Shown here: positions 40,064 to 48,731 of the stretch, one piece after another
Position numbering within the stretch: the stretch's first letter is position 1
Layout of the letters: every line of letters begins with the position of its first letter
Assembly: GCF_001420995.1 (NCBI RefSeq)
Contig: NZ_CP012184.1
Coordinates: forward strand, 4,324,501 to 4,388,500
Length of the DNA: 64,000 nt
Direction of reading: 5' to 3'
Source: Pseudonocardia sp. EC080619-01
Lineage (GTDB): Bacteria; Actinomycetota; Actinomycetes; Mycobacteriales; Pseudonocardiaceae
Position numbers and translations under genes: made by a program
Notes under the pieces: model-generated
Database searches by the model: none
Seen by the model: only the letters and a program-made list of their open reading frames with translations
What the model was told of the DNA's origin: nothing

Positions 40064-40975
40064 ATGACGCGATCCGTGGCACCGTCGCCGCTCGTCCGTG
40101 AGTGCGTCGGCGAGCTCGCCGGCACGTTCGTCCTCGTCGTCTTCGGCACCGCCGCGGTGGCGCAGATGGTGGTCTCCGGCGGCGACGCCGGTGACTGGGC
40201 CACCCTGACCTGGGGCTGGGTCGCCGGCCTGATCATGGGCATCTACGTGGCCGGGCGCCTCGGCGCCGGCCACCTCAACCCGGCCGTCACCCTCGCGATG
40301 GCGGTCTACCGCGGACTGCCGTGGCGCAGCGTCCTGCCCTACATCGCCGCGCAGACCCTCGGGGCGTTCCTCGCCGCGCTGGTGACCCGCGGGGTGTACG
40401 CCTCGGGGATCGCGTCGGTCGACCCCGGCCTGACCACGGCGTCCCAGACGATCTTCTCGACGCTGCCCAACCACGGGATCGGGACGGCGTTCTTCGACCA
40501 GATCGTCGGCACCGCGCTGCTGGTGTTCGTCCTGTTCGCACTGCTCGCGACGCTGCAGGGCGCCGCGGGCCAGCTGCTCCCGCTGATGGTCGGGTTCCTG
40601 CTGCTCGGGATCGGCTTCGCGTGGGGCACCAACGCCGGCTACGCGATCAACCCGGCCCGTGACTTCGGGCCCCGGCTCGCACAGTGGCTCACCGGCTACG
40701 ACGGCGCCTGGGGCACCGCCGACGGCACGCCGTACTGGTGGCTGCCGATCGTCGCGCCGGTGATCGGTGCGCTGATCGGCGGTGGCCTGTACGTCCTGCT
40801 CATCGAGCGTCTCGAGGTGCCCGCGGCCCTCGCCGCACCGGCGCCCGCACCGACCCCGGAGTCCGCCGAGGCCGGGGCCGTCGCCGACCCGCGCCACCCG
40901 ATCACCGCGGTCGAGGTCGTCCCCGGCGACCTGCCGTCCCAGCCGTCCCCGCCCCCGAAGGAGGCGTCCCGATGA
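40064..40975 (+). CDS. Aquaglyceroporin (GlpF/PduF-like)
   Basis: A 303-residue six-helix channel with both NPA loops: GHLNPAVTLAMAVYRG and AINPARDFGPRLAQWL. It passes glycerol, 1,2-propanediol or similar diols into the cell. A proline- and alanine-rich cytoplasmic tail extends the C-terminus. The stop overlaps the small-subunit ATG (ATGA), tying substrate entry to the dehydratase. Confidence 0.92.
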   Translation: MTRSVAPSPLVRECVGELAGTFVLVVFGTAAVAQMVVSGGDAGDWATLTWGWVAGLIMGIYVAGRLGAGHLNPAVTLAMAVYRGLPWRSVLPYIAAQTLGAFLAALVTRGVYASGIASVDPGLTTASQTIFSTLPNHGIGTAFFDQIVGTALLVFVLFALLATLQGAAGQLLPLMVGFLLLGIGFAWGTNAGYAINPARDFGPRLAQWLTGYDGAWGTADGTPYWWLPIVAPVIGALIGGGLYVLLIERLEVPAALAAPAPAPTPESAEAGAVADPRHPITAVEVVPGDLPSQPSPPPKEASR

Positions 40976-41394
40976 CCGTCGACCTGACCCCCGCCGACTA
41001 CCCGCTCTCGGTCAACCGGCCCGAGCTGCTCCGCACGCCCACCGGCAAGGCGCTGTCCGACATCACGATGGCCGCCGTCGTCGCCGGTGACGTCACCGCC
41101 GAGGACCTGCGCGTGACGCCCGCGACGCTGGTCATGCAGGGCAGCATCGCCGAGTCGATGGGCCGCCGTCAGCTGGGCGAGAACTGCCGCCGTGCCGCGG
41201 AGATGACCGCCATCCCCGACGACGAGGTCCTCGCCATGTACAACGCGCTGCGCCCCAACGCGTCGAGCGCGGACCGGCTCGAGTCGATCGCCGCCCGGCT
41301 GGAGGCCACCTACTCCGCCCCCCTGTGCGCCGCGCTCGTCCGCGAGGCCGCGCAGGTCTACGCGGCCCGCAACCTGCTCGCCGAGGAGGACTGA
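40972..41394 (+). CDS. Diol/glycerol dehydratase small subunit (PduE-like)
   Basis: A 140-residue gamma subunit of B12-dependent diol dehydratase: DYPLSVNRPELLRTPTGKAL, then QGSIAESMGRRQLGENCRRAAE and YNALRPNASSADRLESIA. Here the small subunit comes first, unlike the usual large-medium-small order. Confidence 0.92.
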   Translation: MTVDLTPADYPLSVNRPELLRTPTGKALSDITMAAVVAGDVTAEDLRVTPATLVMQGSIAESMGRRQLGENCRRAAEMTAIPDDEVLAMYNALRPNASSADRLESIAARLEATYSAPLCAALVREAAQVYAARNLLAEED

Positions 41395-41395
41395 C

Positions 41396-43108
41396 ATGAC
41401 CGCCGTAGCCCCGCGTCCCGACTCGACGGTGCGGACGTCCACGCGCACCGGGATTCTCGAGGACCGCCCGGTCAACCTGGACGGCTTCGTCGAGGAGTGG
41501 CCCGAGAAGGGTCTCGTCGCGATGGAGTCCGACTTCGACCCGAAGCCGGGCGTGCGCGTCGAGGACGGCCGGATCGTCGAGCTCGACGGCCGCACCCGCG
41601 ACGAGTTCGACTTCATGGACACCTTCATCGCCGACCACGCGATCGACGTCGCGACCTGCGAGGACGCCCTCGCAACGCCGTCGATCGAGATCGCCAGGAT
41701 GCTCTGCGACCCGCGGACCACCCGCGACGAGGTGGTCGCGCTCGGCCGTGGGATGACCCCGGCCAAGATCCTCGACGTCGTCAAGCTGATGAACGTCGTC
41801 GAGATCATGATGGGCATCCAGAGGACCCGCTCGCGGCGCACGCCCGCCAACCAGGCGCACTCCACGAGCGCGAAGGACAACCCGATCCAGGTCGCGGCCG
41901 ACGCCGCCGAGGGTGCGGTGCGCGGGTTCGCCGAGCTGGAGACGACCCTCGGCGTCGTCCGCTACGCGCCGCTGGTGGCGATCGGCCTGCAGGTCGGCGC
42001 CCAGGTCGGGCGCGGTGGCGTCCTCACCCAGTGCGCGCTGGAGGAGGCGACCGAGCTCGATCTCGGCATGCGGGGGATCACCGCCTACGCCGAGACGATC
42101 TCCATCTACGGCACCGAGTCGGTGTTCGTCGACGGCGACGACACCCCGTGGTCGAAGGCGTTCCTGGCCTCGGCCTACGCCTCGCGCGGGATCAAGATGC
42201 GTTTCACCTCGGGCACCGGTTCGGAGGTGCAGATGGGCAACGCCGAGGGGCGGTCCATGCTGTACCTGGAGATCCGGTGCATCCTCATGGCGCGCGGCGC
42301 GGGCGTGCAGGGCCTGCAGAACGGCTCGATCTCCTGCATCGGCGTCCCCGGGGCGGTGCCCGGCGGGATCCGGGCGGTCGCCGCGGAGAACCTCGTCGCC
42401 AGCTGGATGGACCTGGAGTGCGCGTCGGGCAACGACCAGTCGTTCTCGCACTCGCCGATGCGCCGCACCAGCCGGCTGCTGCCGCAGATGCTGCCGGGCA
42501 CCGACTTCGTGTGCTCCGGTTACTCCGCGGTGCCGAACCGGGACAACATGTTCGCCGGGTCCAACCTCGACACCGAGGACTACGACGACTGGAACGTCAT
42601 CCAGCGCGACATGCAGGTCGACGGCGGCCTGCGGCACGTCCGCGACGACGTCATCCTGCAGGTCCGCAACAAGGCCGCCCGCGCGCTGCAGGCGGTGTTC
42701 GCCGAGCTCGACCTCCCCGCGATCACCGACGAGGAGGTGGAGGCGGCGACCTACGCCGACTCCAGCGACGACTACCCCGACCGCGACGTGCTCGCCGACC
42801 TCGAGGGCGCCCGCAGCGTGATGGAGCGCGGCGTCACCGGGCTGGACCTGGTGCGGATCCTGGAGCGTTCCGGCTTCGGGGACGTGGCGGAGAACTACCT
42901 GCAGGTGCTCCGCCAGCGCGTGTCCGGGGACCTGCTGCAGACCGCGGCCGTGCTGACCGGCGACTTCGTGCCGCTGGCCGCGATCAACGACGCCAACGAC
43001 TACGCCGGCCCCGGCACCGGCTACCGCCTGTCCGGCGAGCGGTGGGAGGAGCTCAAGAAGCTCCGCCACGTCACCTCCGCCGAGAACCCCGAGGAGGAAT
43101 CCGAATGA
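41396..43108 (+). CDS. Diol/glycerol dehydratase large subunit (PduC-like), 3' end altered by IS110
   Basis: A 570-residue alpha subunit, which holds the substrate and the adenosylcobalamin radical chemistry that turns 1,2-diols or glycerol into aldehydes. Signatures: DTFIADHAIDVATCEDALA, GNDQSFSHSPMRRTSRLLPQ, SGYSAVPNRDNMFAGSNLD. The last codons (ESE, stop) come from the IS110 end; the original frame probably ended ENPEE plus a few residues at a TGA overlapping the medium-subunit ATG. The catalytic barrel is intact. Confidence 0.93.
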   Translation: MTAVAPRPDSTVRTSTRTGILEDRPVNLDGFVEEWPEKGLVAMESDFDPKPGVRVEDGRIVELDGRTRDEFDFMDTFIADHAIDVATCEDALATPSIEIARMLCDPRTTRDEVVALGRGMTPAKILDVVKLMNVVEIMMGIQRTRSRRTPANQAHSTSAKDNPIQVAADAAEGAVRGFAELETTLGVVRYAPLVAIGLQVGAQVGRGGVLTQCALEEATELDLGMRGITAYAETISIYGTESVFVDGDDTPWSKAFLASAYASRGIKMRFTSGTGSEVQMGNAEGRSMLYLEIRCILMARGAGVQGLQNGSISCIGVPGAVPGGIRAVAAENLVASWMDLECASGNDQSFSHSPMRRTSRLLPQMLPGTDFVCSGYSAVPNRDNMFAGSNLDTEDYDDWNVIQRDMQVDGGLRHVRDDVILQVRNKAARALQAVFAELDLPAITDEEVEAATYADSSDDYPDRDVLADLEGARSVMERGVTGLDLVRILERSGFGDVAENYLQVLRQRVSGDLLQTAAVLTGDFVPLAAINDANDYAGPGTGYRLSGERWEELKKLRHVTSAENPEEESE

Positions 43109-43113
43109 CCGTG

Positions 43114-44337
43114 TCAAGCCGCGATAGCGGGTTGTGGTGCGGTGATGGTGAACATCCTCCGGTCACGCAGCAGGGCCCACAGGACGTCGACCAGGCGTCT
43201 GGCCAAGGCGAGCAGAGCCTGGGTATGAAGCATTCTTTCGCTGCGTTTGCGCTGGTAGAAGGCCCGGGACGGGCCATTGACCTTGAGGCTGGACAGTGCG
43301 GCCATGTAGAACACTCGCCGCAGGCGGCGGTTGTAGCGTCGTGGGCGACGCAGGTTCCCGCTGATCCGGCCGGAGTCCTGGGGCACCGGGACGAGTCCGG
43401 CGTAGGAGGCCAGCCGCCCTGGAGAGGTGAATCCGCCCAGTTCAGGGCCGACACCGCCGTGGGTGGCGGTGAGGAACTCCGCGCCCAGGATGGGTCCGAG
43501 ACCGGGCAGCGACTCGATGATCGCCGCGTCCGGGTGGGAGCGGAACACGGTGGTGATCAGCTTGTCGGTGTCCTTGATCTCCCGGTCGAGTTCCAGCAGT
43601 CGTCGGGCCAGGCCGGCAACAAGGATCGCGGTCCGCGTCTCGCTGGGCAGTGCCACGGTCTGGGCGTGGGCGACCTCGACCGCGGTGGCGGCCATCGCAG
43701 CAATACCCGGTGCCCACGCCCGATGGGCACGCAGGTACTCGATCACCCCTGCCTCGCCGGCGTCCCGGAGGGCCTGGGGTGTCTGGAACCCGGTGACCAG
43801 CACCAGAGCGCTGCGGGTGGAATAGTCGAATGCCGCCTCGAGACCGGGAAAGATCGACCCGAGCAGGTCACGCAGCCGGTTGACCCCGCGCACCCAGTCG
43901 GCCATCAGGTCCTCGCGATGGGCCACGAGCCGGGCCAGTTCGGCAGTGGTCTCATCAGTGGCGGTGACCGTGGTGAGGTCGGCGCCGCGCATGCGGGCGG
44001 TCTCGGCGATGACCTTCGCGTCACGGGCGTCGGTCTTGGCCTCGCCCCGGAACACGCCGCTCATCCGGTCGACGACCCGACCGGGGACATAGACCACCTG
44101 CTGGTCGGCCGCGGTGAGGACCACCTGCAGCAGCGCCGCATAGCTGCAGGTCAGGTCGATGGCCCACCGCACGTCCTGGGCCGCTTCCGCAGCGCGGGCC
44201 AGCAACGCCTCGATCGCGGCCTGGTCGTTGCTGACCTTGCGGGAGAACACCACCTTGCCGTCGGTATCGATCGCGCACGCATGGTGCGTCCTCTTCCCGA
44301 CGTCGATCCCGATCCAGATCACTGGCCGTTGCGCCAC
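43114..44337 (-). CDS. IS110-family transposase (DEDD recombinase), copy 2
   Basis: A 407-residue recombinase identical in translation to copy 1. GTG 44337 is the start preceded by AGGAG. It is antisense to the dehydratase operon, so read-through from the operon would oppose its expression. Confidence 0.93.
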   Translation of the reverse strand: MAQRPVIWIGIDVGKRTHHACAIDTDGKVVFSRKVSNDQAAIEALLARAAEAAQDVRWAIDLTCSYAALLQVVLTAADQQVVYVPGRVVDRMSGVFRGEAKTDARDAKVIAETARMRGADLTTVTATDETTAELARLVAHREDLMADWVRGVNRLRDLLGSIFPGLEAAFDYSTRSALVLVTGFQTPQALRDAGEAGVIEYLRAHRAWAPGIAAMAATAVEVAHAQTVALPSETRTAILVAGLARRLLELDREIKDTDKLITTVFRSHPDAAIIESLPGLGPILGAEFLTATHGGVGPELGGFTSPGRLASYAGLVPVPQDSGRISGNLRRPRRYNRRLRRVFYMAALSSLKVNGPSRAFYQRKRSERMLHTQALLALARRLVDVLWALLRDRRMFTITAPQPAIAA

Positions 44338-44379
44338 GCGCAGGCTCCTGTCGTTGCAGGTCACGCCCGTGGACAACCC

Positions 44380-44545
44380 GCCATCAGGTCCCTAATCAGC
44401 GACGGTCCGCACAGATCCGAATCAGTGGCCAGGCCTGTCCAGCACGACGGGGCGGCCATTCCTTCCGAGCCACCGAAGCGACAACACCTCATCAGCCACA
44501 CCCCGTCGTCCCGGGCATCCGGGGCACCAACCCCGAACACCTACG
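44380..44545 (-). ncRNA. Candidate IS110 bridge RNA, copy 2
   Basis: Same sequence as the candidate in copy 1. Donor guides correspond to 44415-44422 and 44390-44395, and the enclosing target-loop stem to 44444-44452 with 44501-44509. Limits estimated. Confidence 0.58.
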
Positions 44546-44561
44546 ACCTTAGGGAGGTCTC

Positions 44562-45143
44562 ATGACCGCCGCAGTCGAACCGCTCCGGACACTGACCCTG
44601 CGCGAGACCGGGACCGCGGAGCGGGGCACCCGGCCCGAGGAGGTCGTCGTCGCGCTCTCGCCGGCCTTCGGCGACCCGTTCACCAAGACGATCGTCGAGG
44701 TACCGCACGCCGAGGTCGTCCGGCAGCTGCTCGCCGGCATCGAGGAGCAGGGCGGCACCGCACGGCTGATCAAGGTGTTCCGGACCGCCGACCTGGCAGC
44801 GATCGCGCACTTCGGGGCCTCGCTGTCCGGCTCCGGGATCGCGGTGGGCGTGCTGTCCCGTGGCACCACCGTCGTCCACCAGCGCGACCTGCCGCGGCTG
44901 TCGAACCTGGAGCTGTTCCCGCAGGCCCCGTTGCTCGACGCCGAGGTGTTCCGCATGATCGGTGCGAACGCGGCCCAGTACGCCCAGGGCCGGTCGCCCC
45001 GCCCGGTGCCGACCCGCAACGACCAGATGGCGCGGCCGCGCTGGCAGGCGAAGGCGGCGCTGCTGCACATCAAGGAGTTCGAGTGCATCGACCACTCCCG
45101 CGCCGCGGTGGAGGTCGAGCCGGTCATCACCCGCGTCGACTGA
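44562..45143 (+). CDS. Diol/glycerol dehydratase medium subunit (PduD-like)
   Basis: A 193-residue beta subunit: VVVALSPAFGDPFTKTIVEV, HAEVVRQLLAGIEEQGG, IGANAAQYAQGRSP. It contributes to cobalamin binding with the large subunit. ATG 44562 is still preceded by GGGAGG, but it is now 1.45 kb from the large-subunit gene because of the IS110 insertion, so transcription may be reduced. Confidence 0.92.
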   Translation: MTAAVEPLRTLTLRETGTAERGTRPEEVVVALSPAFGDPFTKTIVEVPHAEVVRQLLAGIEEQGGTARLIKVFRTADLAAIAHFGASLSGSGIAVGVLSRGTTVVHQRDLPRLSNLELFPQAPLLDAEVFRMIGANAAQYAQGRSPRPVPTRNDQMARPRWQAKAALLHIKEFECIDHSRAAVEVEPVITRVD

Positions 45144-45186
45144 CCGAACCCCGCGGCGTGCGCCGTACCGAGCAGGAAGGCCGGGA

Positions 45187-47043
45187 GTGTCCCTCGTCAT
45201 CGGCGTCGACATCGGCAACTCCACCACCGAGGCGTGCGTCGCCGAGGTGTCCGGCGGTGCGGTCGGACGCCTCGCGTCCTCGCTGACCGCGACGACGGGG
45301 GTGAAGGGCACCCCGGCCAACACGGCGGGGGCGGTCACGGCCGTCCGGCGGGCCCTGGAGGCCGCCGGGCGGCCGGCCGGTGACCTCGCGACCGTGCTGC
45401 TCAACGAGGCCACGCCGGTGATCAGCGGGCTCGCGATGGAGACGATCACCGAGACCGTCATCACCGAGTCCACGATGATCGGGCACAACCCGGAGACCCC
45501 GGGGGGCGAGGGGATCGGGGTCGGCACGACCGTGCCCCTCGACGGGCTCGGCGGCACCGCGGCGGGGAGCCCGGTCGTCGTCGTGGTCGCCGCCGGTGCC
45601 GACTTCGACGACGTCGCGGAGCGGCTGAACCGGGCGTCCGACCGCGGCGTCGTGGTCGTCGCCGCGGTCCTGCACGGCGACGACGCGGTCCTCGTGGTGA
45701 ACCGGCTGCGGCACCGGATCCCGGTCGTCGACGAGGTGTCCGCCGTGGAGCGGGTCCCCCTCGGGATGCTCGCGGCGGTGGAGGTCGCGCCGCCGGGGAG
45801 GACGATCCGCACGCTGTCGGACTCCTACGGGCTGGCGTCGACGTTCGACCTCGACGCCGAGCAGACCCGGCAGGTCTCCCCGGTGGCCCGCGCGCTCTCG
45901 GGCAACCGGTCCGCCGTCGTCGTGCGGACACCGGCCGGTGACGTCACCGACCGGCGCATCCCGGTCGGGACGCTGACGCTGTCGGGCTCCGGGCGCACGC
46001 TCGACGTCGGCGTCGACGACGGCGCGGACGCCATCATGGACGCCGTCGCGCGGGTCGCCCCGCTGACCGACGTGCACGGCGAGCCCGGCACCCACGTCGG
46101 CGGCATGCTCGCGAACGTCCGCGACACGATGACCGACGTGACGGGGCAGCCCGCGTCGGAGATCCGGATCCGGGACGTCCTCGCCGTGGACACCGTGGTG
46201 CCCGCCGCCGTGCGCGGCGGGCTCGCGGGCGAGGTCTCCCGGGAGAACGCCGTCGCGCTCGCGGCGATGGTCCGCACCAGCCGCAGCCGGATGCAGGCGG
46301 TGGCCAGCGCGCTCGCCGCCGAGCTCGGCTGCGACACCGTCATCGGTGGGGTGGAGGCCGAGGTCGCGGTGCGCGGCGCGCTCACCACGCCGGGCTCGTC
46401 GGTCCCGATCGCGATCGTCGACATGGGTGGCGGCTCGACCGACGCGGCCCTGCTCGACGCCGACGGCACCGTCTCGACCGTCCACGTCGCCGGTGCGGGC
46501 GAGCTGGTCACCCGGCTCATCGGCTCCGAGCTGGGGATCGACGACCGCGAGGCCGCCGAGTCGGTGAAGCGGCATCCGCTGGCGAAGGTGGAGAGCTTCT
46601 TCCACGTCCGCCACGAGGACGGGTCGGTGCAGTTCTTCGGTGAGCCGCTGCCGCCGCACGTGTTCGCGAAGGTCGTCACCGTGACCCCGGACGGGCTCGC
46701 GGCGGTGCCCGTGCGCGGCTCGCTGGAGGAGGTCCGCCGGGTCCGGCGCGCCGCCAAGCAGCGGGTGTTCGTCGTCAACGCGCTCCGCGCCCTCGCGCAG
46801 GTCGCCCCGCAGGGGTCGCTGCGGCTGCTCGGGTCGGTGGTGCTGCTGGGCGGGTCGGCGCTGGACTTCGAGATCCCGGCGATGGTCGCCGACGCGCTCG
46901 CCCCGTACGGCGTGGTCTGCGGCATCGGCAACGTGCACGGCACCGAGGGCCCGCGCAACGCCGTCGCGGCCGGGCTGGTGGACGCCCACGCCGGCGTCGC
47001 GGCGGGGACGACGCGGCGGGCCGGGCACCGGGTGGCGACGTGA
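45187..47043 (+). CDS. Diol dehydratase reactivase large subunit (DdrA/PduG-like)
   Basis: A 618-residue actin/Hsp70-fold ATPase that exchanges damaged cobalamin in the dehydratase. The N-terminus VIGVDIGNSTTEACVAEV and the later VDMGGGSTDAALLDADG are the two phosphate loops; NEATPVISGLAMETITETVI is family-specific. GTG 45187 follows AGGAAGG. Confidence 0.93.
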   Translation: MSLVIGVDIGNSTTEACVAEVSGGAVGRLASSLTATTGVKGTPANTAGAVTAVRRALEAAGRPAGDLATVLLNEATPVISGLAMETITETVITESTMIGHNPETPGGEGIGVGTTVPLDGLGGTAAGSPVVVVVAAGADFDDVAERLNRASDRGVVVVAAVLHGDDAVLVVNRLRHRIPVVDEVSAVERVPLGMLAAVEVAPPGRTIRTLSDSYGLASTFDLDAEQTRQVSPVARALSGNRSAVVVRTPAGDVTDRRIPVGTLTLSGSGRTLDVGVDDGADAIMDAVARVAPLTDVHGEPGTHVGGMLANVRDTMTDVTGQPASEIRIRDVLAVDTVVPAAVRGGLAGEVSRENAVALAAMVRTSRSRMQAVASALAAELGCDTVIGGVEAEVAVRGALTTPGSSVPIAIVDMGGGSTDAALLDADGTVSTVHVAGAGELVTRLIGSELGIDDREAAESVKRHPLAKVESFFHVRHEDGSVQFFGEPLPPHVFAKVVTVTPDGLAAVPVRGSLEEVRRVRRAAKQRVFVVNALRALAQVAPQGSLRLLGSVVLLGGSALDFEIPAMVADALAPYGVVCGIGNVHGTEGPRNAVAAGLVDAHAGVAAGTTRRAGHRVAT

Positions 47044-47438
47044 GCCGGGACGGTCCGGCCCCGTCACCGCCCGCGGTGCTCGTCGCCGTCCACGCCGCCG
47101 CCCCCGCGGTCGTCGTGCGCGAGGTGTACGCGGGCGTCGAGGAGCAGGGCATCCCGACGGCGCCGGCCGGGGCCGTGGACGGAGGAGCGGGGGACACCGG
47201 CGCGGAGCAGCTCGGCAGGCACGCCGCGGCGGAGTCGCGGCTCGAGGTCGGCGTGGGCGTCGCCCGCGACGGGACGGTCGCGGTGCACCACGCCCTCGTG
47301 CCGCACGTCCTCCTGACGCTCGGTCCCGGTGCCGGCCCGGCGCAGGTGCGGGTGCTCGGCGGCGACGCGGCGCGGATCGTCGCCGGGCTGCCGCTGCGGA
47401 CGTCACTCCGTCCGGTGGAACCCCCCGGACGCTGCTGA
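47040..47438 (+). CDS. Diol dehydratase reactivase small subunit (DdrB/PduH-like)
   Basis: A 132-residue beta subunit of the reactivase: AAAPAVVVREVYAGVEEQGI, then LGRHAAAESRLEVGVGVARD. GTG 47040 overlaps the stop of the large reactivase gene (GTGA). It is the last recognisable gene of the dehydratase operon; no shell protein, adenosyltransferase or aldehyde dehydrogenase follows. Confidence 0.88.
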   Translation: MSRDGPAPSPPAVLVAVHAAAPAVVVREVYAGVEEQGIPTAPAGAVDGGAGDTGAEQLGRHAAAESRLEVGVGVARDGTVAVHHALVPHVLLTLGPGAGPAQVRVLGGDAARIVAGLPLRTSLRPVEPPGRC

Positions 47439-47825
47439 CATCCGCTCCCACCCGTGCGGATTCCGGGCGAAGACGACCCCGCGGACGATGCCGCGCGTTC
47501 CGGCCGGCCCGTGTTCGTCCGGTCCGCGTCGCCGTTGGCCAGTTCACGACGCCGGTCGTGAAGAGCCTTGTAGGTGATCATCGAGGGGAGTAGCCCTGCT
47601 AGTTCCGGTACCGGCGGCGGAGCGCGATCGATCCTGGTCACGAGCGTCGCACGGGTGGCGACCGGCGAGCGAGCGAGAGGATGGTCGTGATGGTCTCGGC
47701 CGGTTCGCGACGGGATCGGGCCGGTGCGCCCGCCCGGGTGCGTGCCTGCCCCGGTGCCCCCGTCGAGGGGTGGGGACACCCGACGGTCCCGCCTCGGGGC
47801 GGGGCCGCCTGCGGGCGTGGTGTGC
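47439..47825. other. Non-coding stretch after the dehydratase operon
   Basis: No convincing gene. A minus-strand frame starting MITYKALHDRRRELANG (near 47582) has less GC-rich codons but no ribosome site or clear end, so it is not called. Confidence 0.4.
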
Positions 47826-48215
47826 ATGGCTGAGCTGCGCCGGACGAGGGCCCCGGACGTCCTCGACGAGATGATCTCCACGTTGCGTGTCCGGCTCGGG
47901 GACGGCAACGGGAGCGCCGGGCGCGACGTCCGCGTCGACGACTTCCACCGGGGCGCGGTCGCGGCCCTGGTGTGGGTGCGCGACGGCGGGGCGGCCCCGT
48001 TGACCGGGTGCGTCGATCCGGTCCCGGTCTCACCGGCCGCCGTCGTCCGGGAGTTGTCGGCCGCGAACGAGGCCATCTTCGGCCGGTCCGAGATCGGCCG
48101 CCTCTACGGCGGCGGGGTCGAGCACGCGATCATGTGGGCGCACCTCGCCTCGGCGAACGCGCCCGTCTGGGACCGGGCGAATCTCGCGTACCTGGCCGAA
48201 TGTCCCGACGAATGA
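47826..48215 (+). CDS. Hypothetical protein, 129 residues
   Basis: A soluble protein starting MAELRRTRAPDVLDEMISTL and ending AYLAECPDE, with no signal peptide, membrane helix or family I recognise. Codon use matches the genome. It stands alone between the dehydratase and sugar regions. Confidence 0.5.
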   Translation: MAELRRTRAPDVLDEMISTLRVRLGDGNGSAGRDVRVDDFHRGAVAALVWVRDGGAAPLTGCVDPVPVSPAAVVRELSAANEAIFGRSEIGRLYGGGVEHAIMWAHLASANAPVWDRANLAYLAECPDE

Positions 48216-48449
48216 CGTCGGTCGGACGCGACAACCAACCAGGGTAGGGCCGCCGCCGAGTGCTCCCCTCCGGCGGCTGCGGAGTGTGCGAGCGGAAGGG
48301 GAGTGCCGTGGTGCGACGGGTCCGGGGCGGTGCCGCGACGGGGGCCACCGGGTGGTGGTCACCCGGGAGGACACGGGGCGGCGGGCGCGACGAGCGCCCA
48401 CGGACCGGACCGGAGAGGAGTCCCGGATCCGCACGCTGACCGCGCTCCG

Positions 48450-48704
48450 ATGGCGTCGACGGTCGGTACCGGCGTGGGGGACCTCTGGATCCCGCTGTGC
48501 GTCCCACTGCTGGTCATGGTGCTCACGATGGGGATGGCGTGGATCGAGGCACGCCTTCCCGAACGACGTCCGCGGCGCGGCGCCGACGCCGGCGCGGCCG
48601 CGCCCGCCGAGGGGGCCGACGCGCCCGTGGCCGATCCGGGACTCCTCCCGGTGGAGGTGATGACGGTCGGGACCACGGTGGCCCTCGCCGAGGACCAGGG
48701 GTGA
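48450..48704 (+). CDS. Small single-pass membrane protein, 84 residues
   Basis: ATG 48450 opens a frame with one membrane helix (LWIPLCVPLLVMVLTMGMAW), a basic segment (ARLPERRPRRG) and an acidic, alanine-rich tail. No family recognised. No clear ribosome site was found. Confidence 0.4.
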   Translation: MASTVGTGVGDLWIPLCVPLLVMVLTMGMAWIEARLPERRPRRGADAGAAAPAEGADAPVADPGLLPVEVMTVGTTVALAEDQG

Positions 48705-48731
48705 CCGCGGCGGCCCGGACCCGGCCGGCCC

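Larger units (their letters stand above)
43096..44557 (-). mobile_element. IS110-family insertion sequence, copy 2 (1,462 bp)
   Basis: Inverted copy of 16028-17489. It lies between the large and medium dehydratase subunits, in the Shine-Dalgarno sequence of the medium subunit. The transposase reads against the operon. The target-side GGAGG remains beside the medium-subunit ATG. Confidence 0.92.

Noticed and set aside
47500..47590. Minus-strand small frame MITYKALHDRRRELANG
   Set aside because: No ribosome site, no natural end and no family; reported only as a non-coding stretch.
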